The position numbers were made by a program, and so were the translations under genes. Below, piece by piece: positions 1 to 9,659 of a stretch of DNA of 64,000 bases. This DNA comes from Anaerocolumna chitinilytica. GTDB lineage: Bacteria; Bacillota; Clostridia; Lachnospirales; Lachnospiraceae. Position 1 is the stretch's first letter. The number at the start of each line of letters is the position of its first letter. Under the pieces are notes generated by a model. That model made no database searches. It saw nothing but the letters and a program-made list of their open reading frames with translations, and was not told where the DNA came from. The stretch covers positions 2,670,001 to 2,734,000 of the forward strand of contig NZ_AP023368.1 of assembly GCF_014218355.1 (NCBI RefSeq), written 5' to 3'.

Positions 1-1
1 G

Positions 2-55
2 TATAAGAAATACTTAATGCAGCAGGGATTGATTTATGGTTTTAAATGGGTATAA
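2..55 (+). CDS. C-terminal tail of an upstream gene (partial)
   Basis: The second forward frame is open from the first base of the window and ends at a TAA at 53-55, giving about 17 residues ending in LIYGFKWV. It could be the 3' end of a gene that starts before the window. The piece is too short to assign a family, and an open frame of this size is expected by chance, so the call is weak. The promoter of the next gene overlaps its stop codon. Confidence 0.3.
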   Translation, partial: YKKYLMQQGLIYGFKWV

Positions 56-56
56 T
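29..56 (+). promoter_or_regulatory. sigma-A-type promoter for the aldehyde dehydrogenase gene
   Basis: TTGATT at 29-34 and a perfect TATAAT at 51-56 are separated by 16 bases, and the start codon lies about 48 bases further on. This is seen in the sequence; use in vivo is inferred. Confidence 0.55.
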
Positions 57-103
57 TTAAGCTAACAGAATTAATAGAATGTATTATTTAGAAGGAGGTC
101 GTA

Positions 104-1471
104 ATGAAAAATATTGAAATGCTATTAGAAAGGCAGAGAAGCTTTTTTGAAAAGGGCAATACGAGAAATATTGATTTTCGTATCAGGCAATTACTTAATC
201 TTAAGAAAAGCATTAAAAACAATGAGCCTCAGATATTGGAGGCACTTAAGAAAGACTTGAATAAATCTCCTTTTGAATCTTATGCAACAGAAGTCGGCAT
301 GGTGCTGGAAGAGATAAATTATCTGCTTAAGAATATCAGAAGGCTTGCAAAGACTGAGAAAGTGAGAACGCCCATTACTCAATTCCCTTCTGTCAGCAGA
401 ATATATAAAGAGCCCTATGGCAGCGTTCTTATTATGGCCCCTTGGAATTACCCCATTCAATTGTCACTATCACCTCTTGCAGGCGCTATAGCCGCAGGAA
501 ATTGCGTTATCCTTAAACCTTCAGAATATGCGCCTCATTCTATGTCAGTTTTAAAAAAAGTAGTGGAAGAAGTATTTCCGGAGAAGTTTGCGGCAGTAAT
601 AGAAGGTGATATGGAAGTGAACAAGCAGCTTTTACAGTGTAAATTCGATTATATCTTTTTTACCGGCAGTGTTGCTGTAGGTAAGATTATTATGGCAGAA
701 GCTGCTAAAAATCTGACTCCGGTAACATTGGAACTTGGCGGAAAAAGTCCTTGTATTGTAGATGAAACAGCAGATATCGCTCTGGCAGCAAAAAGAATTG
801 CCTGGGGCAAGTTTTTAAATGCGGGTCAGACCTGTGTAGCACCGGATTATATTCTCGTACATGAGAAAGTAAAAGAAGTTCTGATATTGGAATTAAAAAA
901 ACAGATCAGCAAACTTTATGGTAATTCTCCTATTCAAAATGAGGAATTTCCTAAGATTATTAATGAAAGACATTTTAACCGATTACTGTCATTGATAGAG
1001 AAAGAAAAGGTCTTATTTGGTGGGAAATATAATCGTGAGCTCCTAAAAATCGAACCCACGGTACTAGAACTAGATAATGCAGAGTCAATCATAATGAAAG
1101 ATGAAATATTTGGACCTCTGCTTCCTGTTATGACCTTTCGAAGTATGAAGGAGGTTAAGAACTTTGTAAACAACAGGCCTAAGCCGCTTGCTCTATATCT
1201 TTTCACGACTTCAAAAGTGAATGAAGGATACATTATGAAAAATACTTCTTTTGGCGGAGGCTGTGTAAACGATACGATTGTTCATCTGGCAACAACTTCC
1301 ATGGGGTTTGGTGGTGTCGGAGAAAGTGGTATGGGAAGTTATCACGGTAATTTAAGCTTTTCCACCTTTAGTCATAGCAAAAGTGTATTAAAAAAGAGTA
1401 ATATATTGGATATTCCCTTGAGATATCCGCCCTATAAAAATAAAATAAACTTGTTAAGAAAGATTTTATAA
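104..1471 (+). CDS. NAD(P)-dependent aldehyde dehydrogenase (class 3 / YwdH-like)
   Basis: Oxidises an aldehyde to the carboxylate in the cytoplasm using NAD(P). The 455-residue length is normal for the class 3 branch. Visible landmarks are the PWNYP cofactor-binding stretch, the FTGS loop near residue 189, the general base Glu210 in VTLELGGKSP and the catalytic Cys244 in NAGQTCVAPDY. The C-terminal end with a basic tail (LRYPPYKNK) is typical of the fatty-aldehyde and YwdH-type enzymes, but no hydrophobic membrane anchor follows. A good AGGAGG site precedes the ATG. The gene has its own promoter and a promoter follows it, so it is probably transcribed alone. The substrate is unknown; long-chain or aromatic aldehydes are usual for the family. 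Confidence 0.9.
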   Translation: MKNIEMLLERQRSFFEKGNTRNIDFRIRQLLNLKKSIKNNEPQILEALKKDLNKSPFESYATEVGMVLEEINYLLKNIRRLAKTEKVRTPITQFPSVSRIYKEPYGSVLIMAPWNYPIQLSLSPLAGAIAAGNCVILKPSEYAPHSMSVLKKVVEEVFPEKFAAVIEGDMEVNKQLLQCKFDYIFFTGSVAVGKIIMAEAAKNLTPVTLELGGKSPCIVDETADIALAAKRIAWGKFLNAGQTCVAPDYILVHEKVKEVLILELKKQISKLYGNSPIQNEEFPKIINERHFNRLLSLIEKEKVLFGGKYNRELLKIEPTVLELDNAESIIMKDEIFGPLLPVMTFRSMKEVKNFVNNRPKPLALYLFTTSKVNEGYIMKNTSFGGGCVNDTIVHLATTSMGFGGVGESGMGSYHGNLSFSTFSHSKSVLKKSNILDIPLRYPPYKNKINLLRKIL

Positions 1472-1489
1472 AGTCAGGTGAATAATAAG

Positions 1490-1518
1490 TTGTAAAATGC
1501 CCTGTCCAATGATAAAAT
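1490..1518 (+). promoter_or_regulatory. promoter for the DnaJ-TPR gene
   Basis: TTGTAA at 1490-1495 and TAAAAT at 1513-1518 are separated by 17 bases, about 50 bases before the DnaJ gene start. Confidence 0.5.
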
Positions 1519-1566
1519 GAAGAATATTAACGAAAGTCTTACAGAATATACGGAAGGAATACCCGA

Positions 1567-2214
1567 ATGATGACAGATCCTTATAAAGCACTTGGTGTGA
1601 CTCCCAGCGCTTCCAATGATGAAATAAAAAGAGCATATCGTGAACTGAGCAGAAAATATCACCCAGATTCTAATGTTGATAATCCTCTTGCTGACCTTGC
1701 AGCTGAAAAGTTTAAGGAAGTTCAGCAGGCCTATGACCAGATTATGAAGGAAAGAGAAGGCGGTTACAGTAATTCTTCCGAAGGAGGATACGCCTCTGGA
1801 GCAAATACCTCTTATGGCAGACCGGAAGGTGCTTATGGTGATTCTCCACGTTTAAATACCGTGTATGAATACTTAAACTCAGGACGATACCGAGAAGCTT
1901 TAAATGAACTTGACAGGATTATGCCCAGAACTGCCAGATGGTTTTACTACAGTGCGATAGCTAACAATAGAACAGGAAATAACTATGTGGCTCTGAATCA
2001 TGCTAGAGAAGCGGTTAACTTGGAGCCAAATAACATGGAATACAGGAACTTGCTGAATCAGATGGATTGGCAGGGCAGGCGTTATGATGATACCAGAAGA
2101 CAGAATTACGGCGGTTACGGAAGTGGCTGTGGAAGCGGTAACTTCTGCTGTGATTTATGTGTTGCTGATACCTTATGTGAATGTATGGGAGGAGATTTGT
2201 GTCAATGCTTCTAG
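1567..2214 (+). CDS. DnaJ-domain protein with TPR-like middle and Cys-rich C-terminus
   Basis: A J-domain occupies residues 3 to about 65, with the HPD tripeptide present in KYHPDSN, so it should be able to stimulate an Hsp70 (DnaK). A Gly/Tyr/Ser-rich linker follows, then a TPR-like helical pair at about residues 98-160 ([14 protein letters not shown], then [17 protein letters not shown]). The last 30 residues hold eight cysteines in a Gly-rich context, a possible metal site. It lacks the normal DnaJ zinc-finger and substrate domains, so it is a specialised J-protein and not the housekeeping DnaJ. Two ATGs occur in a row at 1567 and 1570, and either could be used. The next gene starts inside its last codons, suggesting translational coupling to a membrane protein that may be its partner. 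Confidence 0.85.
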   Translation: MMTDPYKALGVTPSASNDEIKRAYRELSRKYHPDSNVDNPLADLAAEKFKEVQQAYDQIMKEREGGYSNSSEGGYASGANTSYGRPEGAYGDSPRLNTVYEYLNSGRYREALNELDRIMPRTARWFYYSAIANNRTGNNYVALNHAREAVNLEPNNMEYRNLLNQMDWQGRRYDDTRRQNYGGYGSGCGSGNFCCDLCVADTLCECMGGDLCQCF

Positions 2215-2744
2215 GAACAAGAAAGCTGGCCTTTTTAAGCCTTTTAATGGCATTAACAGTAGTATTGATTATTCTTAGCGGTGTATTGGAGTTCAATACA
2301 TTGTTTCTACTGGCTCTTGCCTCCTTTGGTGCCGGAATAGCTTACAGAGAAGGCGGCTTAGGGATAGGCTTTGGTTTTTTTGCAGGAAGTTTGATACTTG
2401 GTGCTTTACTGGCACCAAATAAATTCTACCTTATTACCTATGGTGCAATGACATTGTACTTAATTGTTTCGGAATTTGCATATGATAAGCTGTATATTGT
2501 AAAGAGTATAACTGTTAGAAATAAGGTTCTCTGGCTGGTAAAATATATTTTATTTAATTTGATATTTATATCAATATTATTATTGGCTCCTAAACTTATC
2601 TTTCCCGGAGAGATTAATTTCAAAGTACAATTGTTCATAATTGCAGGAGGACAGATTGTTTTATTTTTGTATGATAAAGGCTATCGATATTTTCAAGGTA
2701 ATATCTGGGAGAAGGTTCGAAGAAAATTAAAATTAAATGAATAG
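2205..2744 (+). CDS. small integral membrane protein coupled to the DnaJ-TPR gene
   Basis: About 179 residues, mostly hydrophobic, with roughly six membrane-spanning segments (for example [15 protein letters not shown] and [14 protein letters not shown] stretches) and a basic C-terminal tail. I do not recognise a named family. The frame is also open from an ATG at 2181, but the ATG at 2205 has a GGGAGGAG site ten bases upstream, so I place the start there; it overlaps the DnaJ gene by ten bases. The pairing suggests that the J-protein acts at or on this membrane protein, but that is inference from gene order only. Confidence 0.7.
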   Translation: MLLGTRKLAFLSLLMALTVVLIILSGVLEFNTLFLLALASFGAGIAYREGGLGIGFGFFAGSLILGALLAPNKFYLITYGAMTLYLIVSEFAYDKLYIVKSITVRNKVLWLVKYILFNLIFISILLLAPKLIFPGEINFKVQLFIIAGGQIVLFLYDKGYRYFQGNIWEKVRRKLKLNE

Positions 2745-2919
2745 AAAAACGATAATTAGTAAGGATTATTGAATATAATACAAGCAAACGAATAAAGGAT
2801 GAGGCATGAAATCATCAGTCAGAGGATCATGCAGCATTCCTTTTTTATTATCTGTAAAGGTAAAAATGGATTCCTGGAAGGTGATAGTTCTGTCTTTTAC
2901 TCCACACTGGGAAAAGTTC

Positions 2920-2948
2920 TTGACATCCGTGGCTTGAATAGATAAAAT
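2920..2948 (+). promoter_or_regulatory. strong promoter for the Na+/H+ antiporter gene
   Basis: A perfect TTGACA at 2920-2925 is followed after 17 bases by TAAAAT at 2943-2948. The expected transcript start is near 2955, giving a 5' leader of about 40 bases. Confidence 0.65.
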
Positions 2949-2993
2949 ATACAATAAATACAAAGGTACCTTTATAAAAGAAAGGATGATGCT

Positions 2994-5096
2994 ATGGAGA
3001 TATTTTACTGTGTTCTTTTGATGTTAGGAGCGATATTAGTTTCAAATTTAATTAATCGTTTTATTCCTTCCTTTTCAATTCCAATTATACAGATTTTATT
3101 AGGTGTGGTGCTGTCCCTTATACCTTCTGTCTATCATTTTGAATTTGATACTGAGTTATTTATGATATTGTTTCTTGCTCCCTTGTTATTCTTTGATGGC
3201 ATGCAGTCGGATAAGAAATCACTTTGGGATTTGAAAAAGCCTATTGTGATGCTGGCTTTAGGCCTTGTATTTTTTACAGTAGCTGTCCTTGGTGTATTGA
3301 TAAATGCTATGATTCCGGCTATTCCGTTGGCAGCAGCATTTGCACTGGCAGCGGCCCTTGCACCTACCGATGCTGTCGCAGTCAGCTCTCTGGGAAAGAG
3401 AATAAGGATACCGGAAGGCATCAAGCATCTAATGGAAGGGGAAGCTTTAATTAATGATGCTTCCGGTGTAGTCAGCTTTCAGTTTGCTGTAGCGGCTATG
3501 GTTACCGGTACCTTTTCTTTGATAGAGGCAGGAAGCCGGTTCCTGATTATTGCTTTAGGCGGTGTGGCTGTCGGAATTGCAATGACAGCACTGAAATATT
3601 TGTTTGTTAAATGGGTACGTACACTAGGAATGGAGAACGTTACCTTTCATTTACTTATTGGAATATTAACACCTTTTATAATATATATGGCAGCGGAGGA
3701 ATGCAGAGTAAGCGGTATCCTGGCAGTTGTTATTTCCGGCGTTATCCATTCCTTTGAAGGCAGGAGACTAAATCCAGAGACAGCCACATTAAATATTGCA
3801 TCAAAAAGTGTGTGGTCAACCTTAACCTTCGCCTTAAACGGGATAGTATTTCTTATTCTAGGTATGCAGCTTCCACATATTATTAATACCATTTGGTATA
3901 ATGTATCTGTCAGTAATCTAAAAACTATTGGTTTTATTCTTGTCATTACAGCTGCAATGATGGCAATACGCTTTCTATGGTCGTATTTCACAGTTGCCGC
4001 ACCAAAGCAAAAGAGATTTAAAAGGATAGAGTTCAATAAACGAAGACCCCAATTGAGACAGCTGGCTGTTTCTGAAAAACCCTTAGGTGGTGAGCTTAGC
4101 CGTATTAAAACAAGTCTCATTATTAGTATGTCAGGAGTGAGGGGAAGTGTAACACTGGCGTCTATACTTTCTCTGCCGCTGGTGTTAAGCTCTGGAAAAG
4201 TATTTCCTGAAAGGGACCTTATAATATTTATAGCGGCTGGAGTTATTCTCTGCTCCCTGGTGGTTGCTAATTTTGTCATGCCTCTTTTATTAAAGCAGGA
4301 TAGTAAGGAGGATAAAGGAACCGAAGAGAGAGCGGCTTGTCTTGAGATTATACAGAATGTGATCAAACAGATAAACGAACTTACAAATGATGAAAATAGA
4401 TTCCAGGCTGCAAGAGTTACAAGAAATCTGTTAATGAGAGCAGAGGAGCTAAGAAGTAAGAATTACAAGAAATCCAACCAAAAAGAAGAACGTGAATTAA
4501 GAAAAGAAGTTTTCAGCTGGGAAGAAGCTTATACGAAATCGTTGCTCCATAATAAAACCATTGATGAAACGACCGCACTTCAATATCTGGAGCTGTTAAA
4601 CAAAATCTGTAGAAAAAATGAGAAGAAATTGAAGTTTTCCTATATTAAAATGAGCAGGATAATCAAGGGTCTGGGAAGCAGAAGAAAGCAAGGAATAGTA
4701 GCTGTGAATTATGATATCAACCGCGGACAGATGGAAACTCTCAGACGGATGAATAATGAATATGTTCTTGAAAGGCTGTATGAAAGAAAAGAGAAGGATG
4801 ACACCATAGCACTCAATAAGCTGATTTCAGAATATGAGAGACTGGAAGCACTGGTAGCGGCAAGAAAAAGGACGGATGATTACCATCAGAGCATAGAGAA
4901 TACGGAAACTGTACCAACTACAAGTATAAATGACATGGAGGACTTGGTGCATTTAAGCTTTCAATTGGAAAGGGATGGAATTCAGGGTATGTTTGAACAA
5001 GGGCGGATATCCTGGGAAACTGCCAGGAAGATGAGAAGTGATATTGCATTGATGGAGCTGCAGTTACAGCAATCCAGCGAAGCGGCAGTATTTTGA
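2994..5096 (+). CDS. CPA1-family Na+/H+ (or K+/H+) antiporter with long cytoplasmic tail
   Basis: Exchanges monovalent cations for protons across the cell membrane. Residues 1 to about 430 form the transporter, with about 12 membrane segments; the TDAVAV motif around Asp126 and the EGEALINDASG motif (Glu150, Asn154, Asp155) are the ion-binding signatures of the CPA1 group, in which ND replaces the DD of electrogenic antiporters. Residues from about 435 to 700 are hydrophilic, highly charged and helical, longer than in many bacterial NhaP-like proteins, and may regulate activity. A break near residues 330-375 is also charged, a probable cytoplasmic loop. The gene is flanked by its own promoter and a terminator, so it is likely monocistronic. 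The exact cation cannot be read from the sequence. Confidence 0.88.
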   Translation: MEIFYCVLLMLGAILVSNLINRFIPSFSIPIIQILLGVVLSLIPSVYHFEFDTELFMILFLAPLLFFDGMQSDKKSLWDLKKPIVMLALGLVFFTVAVLGVLINAMIPAIPLAAAFALAAALAPTDAVAVSSLGKRIRIPEGIKHLMEGEALINDASGVVSFQFAVAAMVTGTFSLIEAGSRFLIIALGGVAVGIAMTALKYLFVKWVRTLGMENVTFHLLIGILTPFIIYMAAEECRVSGILAVVISGVIHSFEGRRLNPETATLNIASKSVWSTLTFALNGIVFLILGMQLPHIINTIWYNVSVSNLKTIGFILVITAAMMAIRFLWSYFTVAAPKQKRFKRIEFNKRRPQLRQLAVSEKPLGGELSRIKTSLIISMSGVRGSVTLASILSLPLVLSSGKVFPERDLIIFIAAGVILCSLVVANFVMPLLLKQDSKEDKGTEERAACLEIIQNVIKQINELTNDENRFQAARVTRNLLMRAEELRSKNYKKSNQKEERELRKEVFSWEEAYTKSLLHNKTIDETTALQYLELLNKICRKNEKKLKFSYIKMSRIIKGLGSRRKQGIVAVNYDINRGQMETLRRMNNEYVLERLYERKEKDDTIALNKLISEYERLEALVAARKRTDDYHQSIENTETVPTTSINDMEDLVHLSFQLERDGIQGMFEQGRISWETARKMRSDIALMELQLQQSSEAAVF

Positions 5097-5100
5097 TTTA

Positions 5101-5155
5101 TCAGAAGAAGCAGTTGGTTTAAAACAGAAATGCTTCTTCTGATAATTTGTTTATA
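5101..5155 (+). terminator. intrinsic terminator after the antiporter gene
   Basis: A 12-base perfect inverted repeat (TCAGAAGAAGCA at 5101-5112, TGCTTCTTCTGA at 5131-5142) is followed by a T-rich run. It also lies just past the 3' end of the convergent aldo/keto reductase gene and could serve both strands. Confidence 0.7.
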
Positions 5156-5192
5156 ATTGTTATTAAATGTGTCTTGTAATTTTATTTCTAAT

Positions 5193-6341
5193 TTAAAGTT
5201 TCATAAAACGTTTTATAAAACCTGATAAAGGTTTATAGGGAAAGCTTTCTAAAGCAGATGCCGTATTTTTAAGTTCTTTACGGATAGCTATACTTTGAGG
5301 ACAGTGTTTCTCACATAATCCGCAGTTAACACATTTGCCTGCATTGTGACCGGTAGTACGGACAATATAATTAAAGCGGGCAGATATTTTACCGTTGGTA
5401 GCTGTTTCATTATAACTGCTGAAACAAAGAGGGATATCCACTCCTTGAGGACATGGAATACAGTATCCACAACCTGTACAGGGAACCAGGAAAGATTTAT
5501 TTAGTACATCTTTTACACGCTTATACAAATCAAACTCTTCAGAGGTAAGAACATCTATCTGTGCTTCATCAGCAGAAGCGACATTTGCGGCGAGCATTTC
5601 CTGTGAATTCATACCTGAGAGTACGGTAAGAACTTGCGGGTGGTTCCACAGCCATCGGAAGGACCACTCTGCGGGAGTATGCTTTACCGGACTTTCTTCA
5701 AAAACAGAGAGTGCTTCCTTCGGCAGATTAACAAGTTTTCCGCCGCGTAAAGGTTCCATAATCATGATAGGAAGTCCTTTCTCCGCCGCATACTCTAAAC
5801 CGCTTTTTCCGGCTTGATTGTATTCGTCATAATAATTATACTGAAGCATACAGAATTCCCAGTCGTAGGCATCAATAATTTTAATGAATTCCTGACTGCC
5901 GCCGTGATAGGAGAACCCAATATTCTTAATCTGTCCTTTTTCCTTCTTTTCTTTAATCCAATCTAATATTCCAAGGCTGACCATTCTCTGCCATACATCC
6001 AAATTGGTAAGCATATGTATAAGATAATAATCAATATAATCGGTTTTAAGCCGTTCTAACTGTGTATTGAATATCTTATCAAAATCTTCCTTTTTCTTAA
6101 CCAAATAAGGAGGCAGCTTTGTTGCAAGCTTAACTTTCTCACGGTGCCCTTTTGAGAGTATACGGCCAAGAGTAGCTTCGCTGCCGGGATATATATAAGC
6201 AGTATCAAAATAGTTGATTCCAAGCTCGATGGCCTTTACAATCTGCCTTTCTGTTTCTTTTTCATCTCTTTTAAAACGCATACAGCCAAAAGCCAGTACT
6301 GAAATCTTATCACCGTTTTTAGGGTTTATTCTGTATTGCAT
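5193..6341 (-). CDS. aldo/keto reductase with C-terminal 4Fe-4S ferredoxin domain
   Basis: The first 290 residues are an AKR barrel with the full catalytic tetrad visible: Asp46, Tyr51, Lys75 and His109 (in YLIHM). After it come two cysteine clusters, CTGCGYCIPCPQGVDIP and CVNCGLCEKHCP, the pattern of iron-sulfur-binding aldo/keto reductases common in strict anaerobes. The 382-residue length fits that subgroup. It probably reduces a carbonyl substrate with electrons relayed through the clusters or a nicotinamide, but the substrate is unknown. An AGAGGTAA site precedes the ATG. The neighbouring genes are on the other strand, so it is a single-gene unit. Confidence 0.88.
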   Translation of the reverse strand: MQYRINPKNGDKISVLAFGCMRFKRDEKETERQIVKAIELGINYFDTAYIYPGSEATLGRILSKGHREKVKLATKLPPYLVKKKEDFDKIFNTQLERLKTDYIDYYLIHMLTNLDVWQRMVSLGILDWIKEKKEKGQIKNIGFSYHGGSQEFIKIIDAYDWEFCMLQYNYYDEYNQAGKSGLEYAAEKGLPIMIMEPLRGGKLVNLPKEALSVFEESPVKHTPAEWSFRWLWNHPQVLTVLSGMNSQEMLAANVASADEAQIDVLTSEEFDLYKRVKDVLNKSFLVPCTGCGYCIPCPQGVDIPLCFSSYNETATNGKISARFNYIVRTTGHNAGKCVNCGLCEKHCPQSIAIRKELKNTASALESFPYKPLSGFIKRFMKL

Positions 6342-6667
6342 GATTACCTCTTTTCCTGAATTTTGAATTATCAGATATAATATTGTATATAAGATGTATT
6401 ATAGGATAACTATAGGGGAAGTCAAGGATTATTATAACCTTGCATCTGAAAGCAGAAGATAGGAGGAAGAAACAATAACTAACACAACAGGAGCATACTT
6501 TTACAACAGCACGAATCACGTTATTAAAGTGGAATAATTACCTAAAATGATTGACAAGTAAAACGTGGAGGTATTAAAGTATAGAGTGGAGACAGTTTTG
6601 TAATTAGTTTTGAGCAAATCAATCTGTTCAGGGGTACAATCTGTAAATTTATCGGGAGGTTTAAAGC
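6342..6667. other. divergent intergenic region upstream of the aldo/keto reductase and Nramp genes
   Basis: 326 bases without a credible gene. It must hold the promoters for both divergent genes. A TTGACA around 6551 and a TACAAT near 6640 are visible but not at good spacing from partners. The Nramp gene has a clear GGGAGG site. I searched by eye for a manganese (yybP-ykoY) riboswitch and an MntR-like palindrome and did not find either. Confidence 0.4.
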
Positions 6668-7927
6668 ATGAAGCTTAAGAATATATTAAATACCAAAGGT
6701 CATCAACCTTCCTTTGGCTTAAGAGAATTATTAGGGTATATCGGCCCTGGACTTTTAGTAACGGTTGGGTTTATTGATCCCGGCAATTGGGCATCAAACA
6801 TAGCGGCAGGATCTGAATACGGATATAAGCTCTTATGGATGGTTACACTTGCAACCATCATGCTGATACTGCTGCAGCATAATGTTGCCCACCTTGGAAT
6901 AGTAACAGGAGATTGTCTTTCGGAAGCAGCAAACAAGCATTTAAAACCTTGGTTATCTAAAATAATTCTTACTACAGGCCTTTTGGCAGCGATATCTACG
7001 GCTATGGCAGAGATTCTAGGTGGTGCAATTGCGCTGAATCTGCTGTTTAAGGTGCCAATAAAATTAGGCTCAGTCATAATATTTGTAGTAATTGTAGTAT
7101 TTCTATTTACCAATACATATAAGAAGCTGGAAAAAGTTATAATGGGTTTTGTGTCCATAATAGGTATTTCTTTTCTCTATGAGCTTAGTGTTGTTCACGT
7201 TAGCTGGCACGAAGCGGTATCTGGCTGGACAACAATTCAGTTCCCCATGGGATCCCTGCCCATTATTATGTCAGTTTTAGGTGCAGTTGTAATGCCTCAT
7301 AATCTATTCCTGCATTCAGAAGTAATACAGAGTCGTCAGTGGAATCTGGAAGATGATGCAGTTATTGCAAGACAGTTAAAATATGAATTTCTGGATACGC
7401 TGTTTTCCATGATTATAGGTTGGGCTATAAATAGCGCAATGATTATATTGGCTGCTACTACTTTCTTTACACAGCATGTAAAGGTTAACGAGTTAGGGCA
7501 GGCACAACAGATGCTGGTTCCATTGGTTGGCAGCTTTGCAGCTGTTATCTTTGGTGTGGCATTGCTCTTTGCAGGAATTTCCTCTACTATGACAGCTGGG
7601 ATGGCAGCGGGAACTATCTTTGCAGGGATGTTTGGTGAGCCTTATGATATTAAAGACAGGCATACAAAGATCGGTGTAGTTGGAATACTGGCTATTGCAA
7701 CTTTGATCATATTCTTTATAAAAGACCCTTTTCAGGGATTGGTGTACAGCCAGATGCTTCTTAGTGTGCAGCTTCCGATAACCGTATTTTTGCAGATCTA
7801 CTTAACGTCTTCTAAAAAGGTTATGGGTAAATATAAGAACAGCCTGTTAAGTAATATTGTTCTTTGGTCAATCGCAATTGTACTGACTATTTTGAATATT
7901 ATGCTGTTCGCAAGTTATTTAGGCTGA
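6668..7927 (+). CDS. mntH: Nramp-family divalent metal transporter
   Basis: Proton-coupled uptake of Mn2+ (and Fe2+ or similar) across the cell membrane. It has 419 residues and about 11 membrane segments. The metal-binding residues of the family are present: Asp37 and Asn40 of DPGN in the first segment, and Met209 of the MPHN motif in segment six. The Met matters because Nramp-related magnesium transporters and aluminium carriers lack it, so manganese or iron is the likely substrate. It stands alone between an intergenic region and a strong terminator. No regulatory metal site is recognisable. The gene symbol is by family; iron-preferring paralogues exist in clostridia. Confidence 0.9.
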   Translation: MKLKNILNTKGHQPSFGLRELLGYIGPGLLVTVGFIDPGNWASNIAAGSEYGYKLLWMVTLATIMLILLQHNVAHLGIVTGDCLSEAANKHLKPWLSKIILTTGLLAAISTAMAEILGGAIALNLLFKVPIKLGSVIIFVVIVVFLFTNTYKKLEKVIMGFVSIIGISFLYELSVVHVSWHEAVSGWTTIQFPMGSLPIIMSVLGAVVMPHNLFLHSEVIQSRQWNLEDDAVIARQLKYEFLDTLFSMIIGWAINSAMIILAATTFFTQHVKVNELGQAQQMLVPLVGSFAAVIFGVALLFAGISSTMTAGMAAGTIFAGMFGEPYDIKDRHTKIGVVGILAIATLIIFFIKDPFQGLVYSQMLLSVQLPITVFLQIYLTSSKKVMGKYKNSLLSNIVLWSIAIVLTILNIMLFASYLG

Positions 7928-7946
7928 TTGTATAATAAAAGGTAAT

Positions 7947-7998
7947 AAGAAAGCTCTATGCAGCCTGATAAACAGGGTGCATAGAGCTTTCTTTTGTT
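7947..7998 (+). terminator. intrinsic terminator between the convergent mntH and chemoreceptor genes
   Basis: A perfect 16-base stem (7947-7962 with 7978-7993) is followed by TTTTGTTAT. The left arm is preceded by A-rich sequence, so it can work on both strands for the convergent genes. Confidence 0.85.
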
Positions 7999-8010
7999 AT
8001 AGATAAGTTC

Positions 8011-9477
8011 CTAAAAGGATAGCATTATATTATTCTTCGTTGAAACCTTTGTAGTTTCAATTAAATTCTCTATTAATTCAATTAGTTCCGAGGAGAGATT
8101 ATGAGCTTCTTCTAGAACCCTTTTGGATTTTTCAGTATCTTTATCCTTAATGGCTTGAATCATAATGTCACCCTTTAAGTGGAATTCGTGATGGAGCTTT
8201 CCAATAGCTTCCCATTCTTTCTGAATGGATGGATGATTCAGATTCAGTGTTTTATAGTAATGGCCGAAGGTACATTTGCTGGGATTGGTCTGAAGGGGTT
8301 GTAAAGTCATTGTATCTGCCATGTACTGGAGTTTTCCAATCCATTCTTTATGTGCGTTCACCGCTTTCTCAAGAATATCGCATATCTCGTCATTGGTAAT
8401 GGAATGTCTGCTTCCTTTTAAACCGCTATAGAGATTAGCTGCGAGAGTTGATAATTTATCGTCGATATTGGAGATGCTTTTGGCATAGAATACACTTTCA
8501 GAGGCATCCTTTTTTATATTTAAAGTCATGGTATTAAGTTTCTCGGCATCCTCACTGGAGGCTTCCATGGCGCGGTTAATCTCTATGGAAGCGACTTTTA
8601 TACCCTGCATGGAATCGTTGATGGATTCTACGGTATCCACGACACCTTCCAGCATATTGATATTATCAGCCATTGTATCCGATACGAGGTCGATCTTGTC
8701 GCTCATCTGACCGGTTGAAGTCAGAGCTCTTGTTAGACTGCTCTTACCCTCAGTGGCTGCAGAATGTATATTTTCAACAAACACGCGCATATCATCAAGG
8801 TTATGCTTCGTGTCATCCGCCAGCTTTCGTACTTCTTCTGCTACCACAGAGAAACCTTTGCCATGTTCACCTGCTCTGGCAGCCTCAATTGCAGCGTTCA
8901 GAGCAAGCAGGTTCGTCTGGTTTGCTATTGTCTGTACACTATCTACAATTTTACCGATTTCACTGGTGAGCTGCAGTAGTTGGTCGATTTTTCCGGCCAT
9001 GTCATGTGTGTCGCTCACAACATTCTCCTTTAAATTGCTTACCTGACCCAGCAATTCTTTGCTCTGTGCGTTGCGGGAGGCTAATGCTTTTGAGTCAGAG
9101 GATAGTTGCTGTAAGGAATCAGCTGTATTATCAATGGTGTCAGAGACATTGTTCATCGTAGCAGTTGTTTCTTCAACAATTGCAAGATTTGATTCGCTTA
9201 AATTTCCTAGTTCAATTGAAAAATTGTTAAGCTGATCTGATATGTAAGTCATTCCCACATCAAAGGTACTGATTGAGGATGCAAAATCCATAATATTTTT
9301 AACTGCTACAGACATTTTCTCCTCATTGGTAAAAAGTTTGTTAAAATGATCTATTGCCTGTTGATGGAAAGGATGATTACTTTTAGGGGAAGCTGTCTGT
9401 ACTCCGGTCATCATATTTTCAACATATTCAAGAATTTCGCCCATTTCAGAGCATGGTTTCTTTTTTAAATTTGGCAT
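8011..9477 (-). CDS. soluble methyl-accepting chemotaxis protein with C-terminal CZB zinc-binding domain
   Basis: No membrane segment or signal peptide is present in 488 residues, so it is a cytoplasmic chemoreceptor. Residues 1-80 form a short N-terminal region starting with a [12 protein letters not shown] element. The coiled-coil signalling domain carries the conserved hairpin tip ([21 protein letters not shown]), which contacts CheA and CheW. Residues from about 365 to the end form a chemoreceptor zinc-binding (CZB) domain, seen from CTFGHYY (Cys402) and the LHHEFHLKG histidines near 429-433. CZB domains bind zinc and can sense its level or oxidants such as hypochlorous acid. No other chemotaxis or flagellar gene is in the window. 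The ligand remains unknown. Confidence 0.9.
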   Translation of the reverse strand: MPNLKKKPCSEMGEILEYVENMMTGVQTASPKSNHPFHQQAIDHFNKLFTNEEKMSVAVKNIMDFASSISTFDVGMTYISDQLNNFSIELGNLSESNLAIVEETTATMNNVSDTIDNTADSLQQLSSDSKALASRNAQSKELLGQVSNLKENVVSDTHDMAGKIDQLLQLTSEIGKIVDSVQTIANQTNLLALNAAIEAARAGEHGKGFSVVAEEVRKLADDTKHNLDDMRVFVENIHSAATEGKSSLTRALTSTGQMSDKIDLVSDTMADNINMLEGVVDTVESINDSMQGIKVASIEINRAMEASSEDAEKLNTMTLNIKKDASESVFYAKSISNIDDKLSTLAANLYSGLKGSRHSITNDEICDILEKAVNAHKEWIGKLQYMADTMTLQPLQTNPSKCTFGHYYKTLNLNHPSIQKEWEAIGKLHHEFHLKGDIMIQAIKDKDTEKSKRVLEEAHNLSSELIELIENLIETTKVSTKNNIMLSF

Positions 9478-9517
9478 TCTATATTTCCTTTCTTTCGTAA
9501 GTAGGTCTGATTATATC

Positions 9518-9546
9518 ATTATAAACGGCTGTTACTTTCTGTGCAA
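9518..9546 (-). promoter_or_regulatory. promoter for the chemoreceptor gene
   Basis: Read on the minus strand, TTGCAC (9546-9541) and a perfect TATAAT (9523-9518) are spaced by 17 bases. This is a sigma-A pattern; I do not see a well-spaced sigma-D (flagellar) promoter, which many chemoreceptor genes use. Confidence 0.6.
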
Positions 9547-9659
9547 CGGATTTTTAAACTTTGAAATTATGAAATAATACATTGTATTCGTTCATCAAAG
9601 GATTATAATTGGTTTTAGAGCTTATTGCTGATAAAAGAACAAAGGTAAAAGGAGAAAGT

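Noticed and set aside
2806..2937. 43-codon ORF with an AAAGGATGAGG site between the membrane protein and the antiporter gene
   Set aside because: Its frame ends inside the antiporter promoter and the translation has no recognisable family; a faint likeness of the last residues to a binding-protein fragment was not convincing.
6342..6667. Manganese riboswitch or MntR box before the Nramp gene
   Set aside because: I found no yybP-ykoY-like core and no convincing palindrome.
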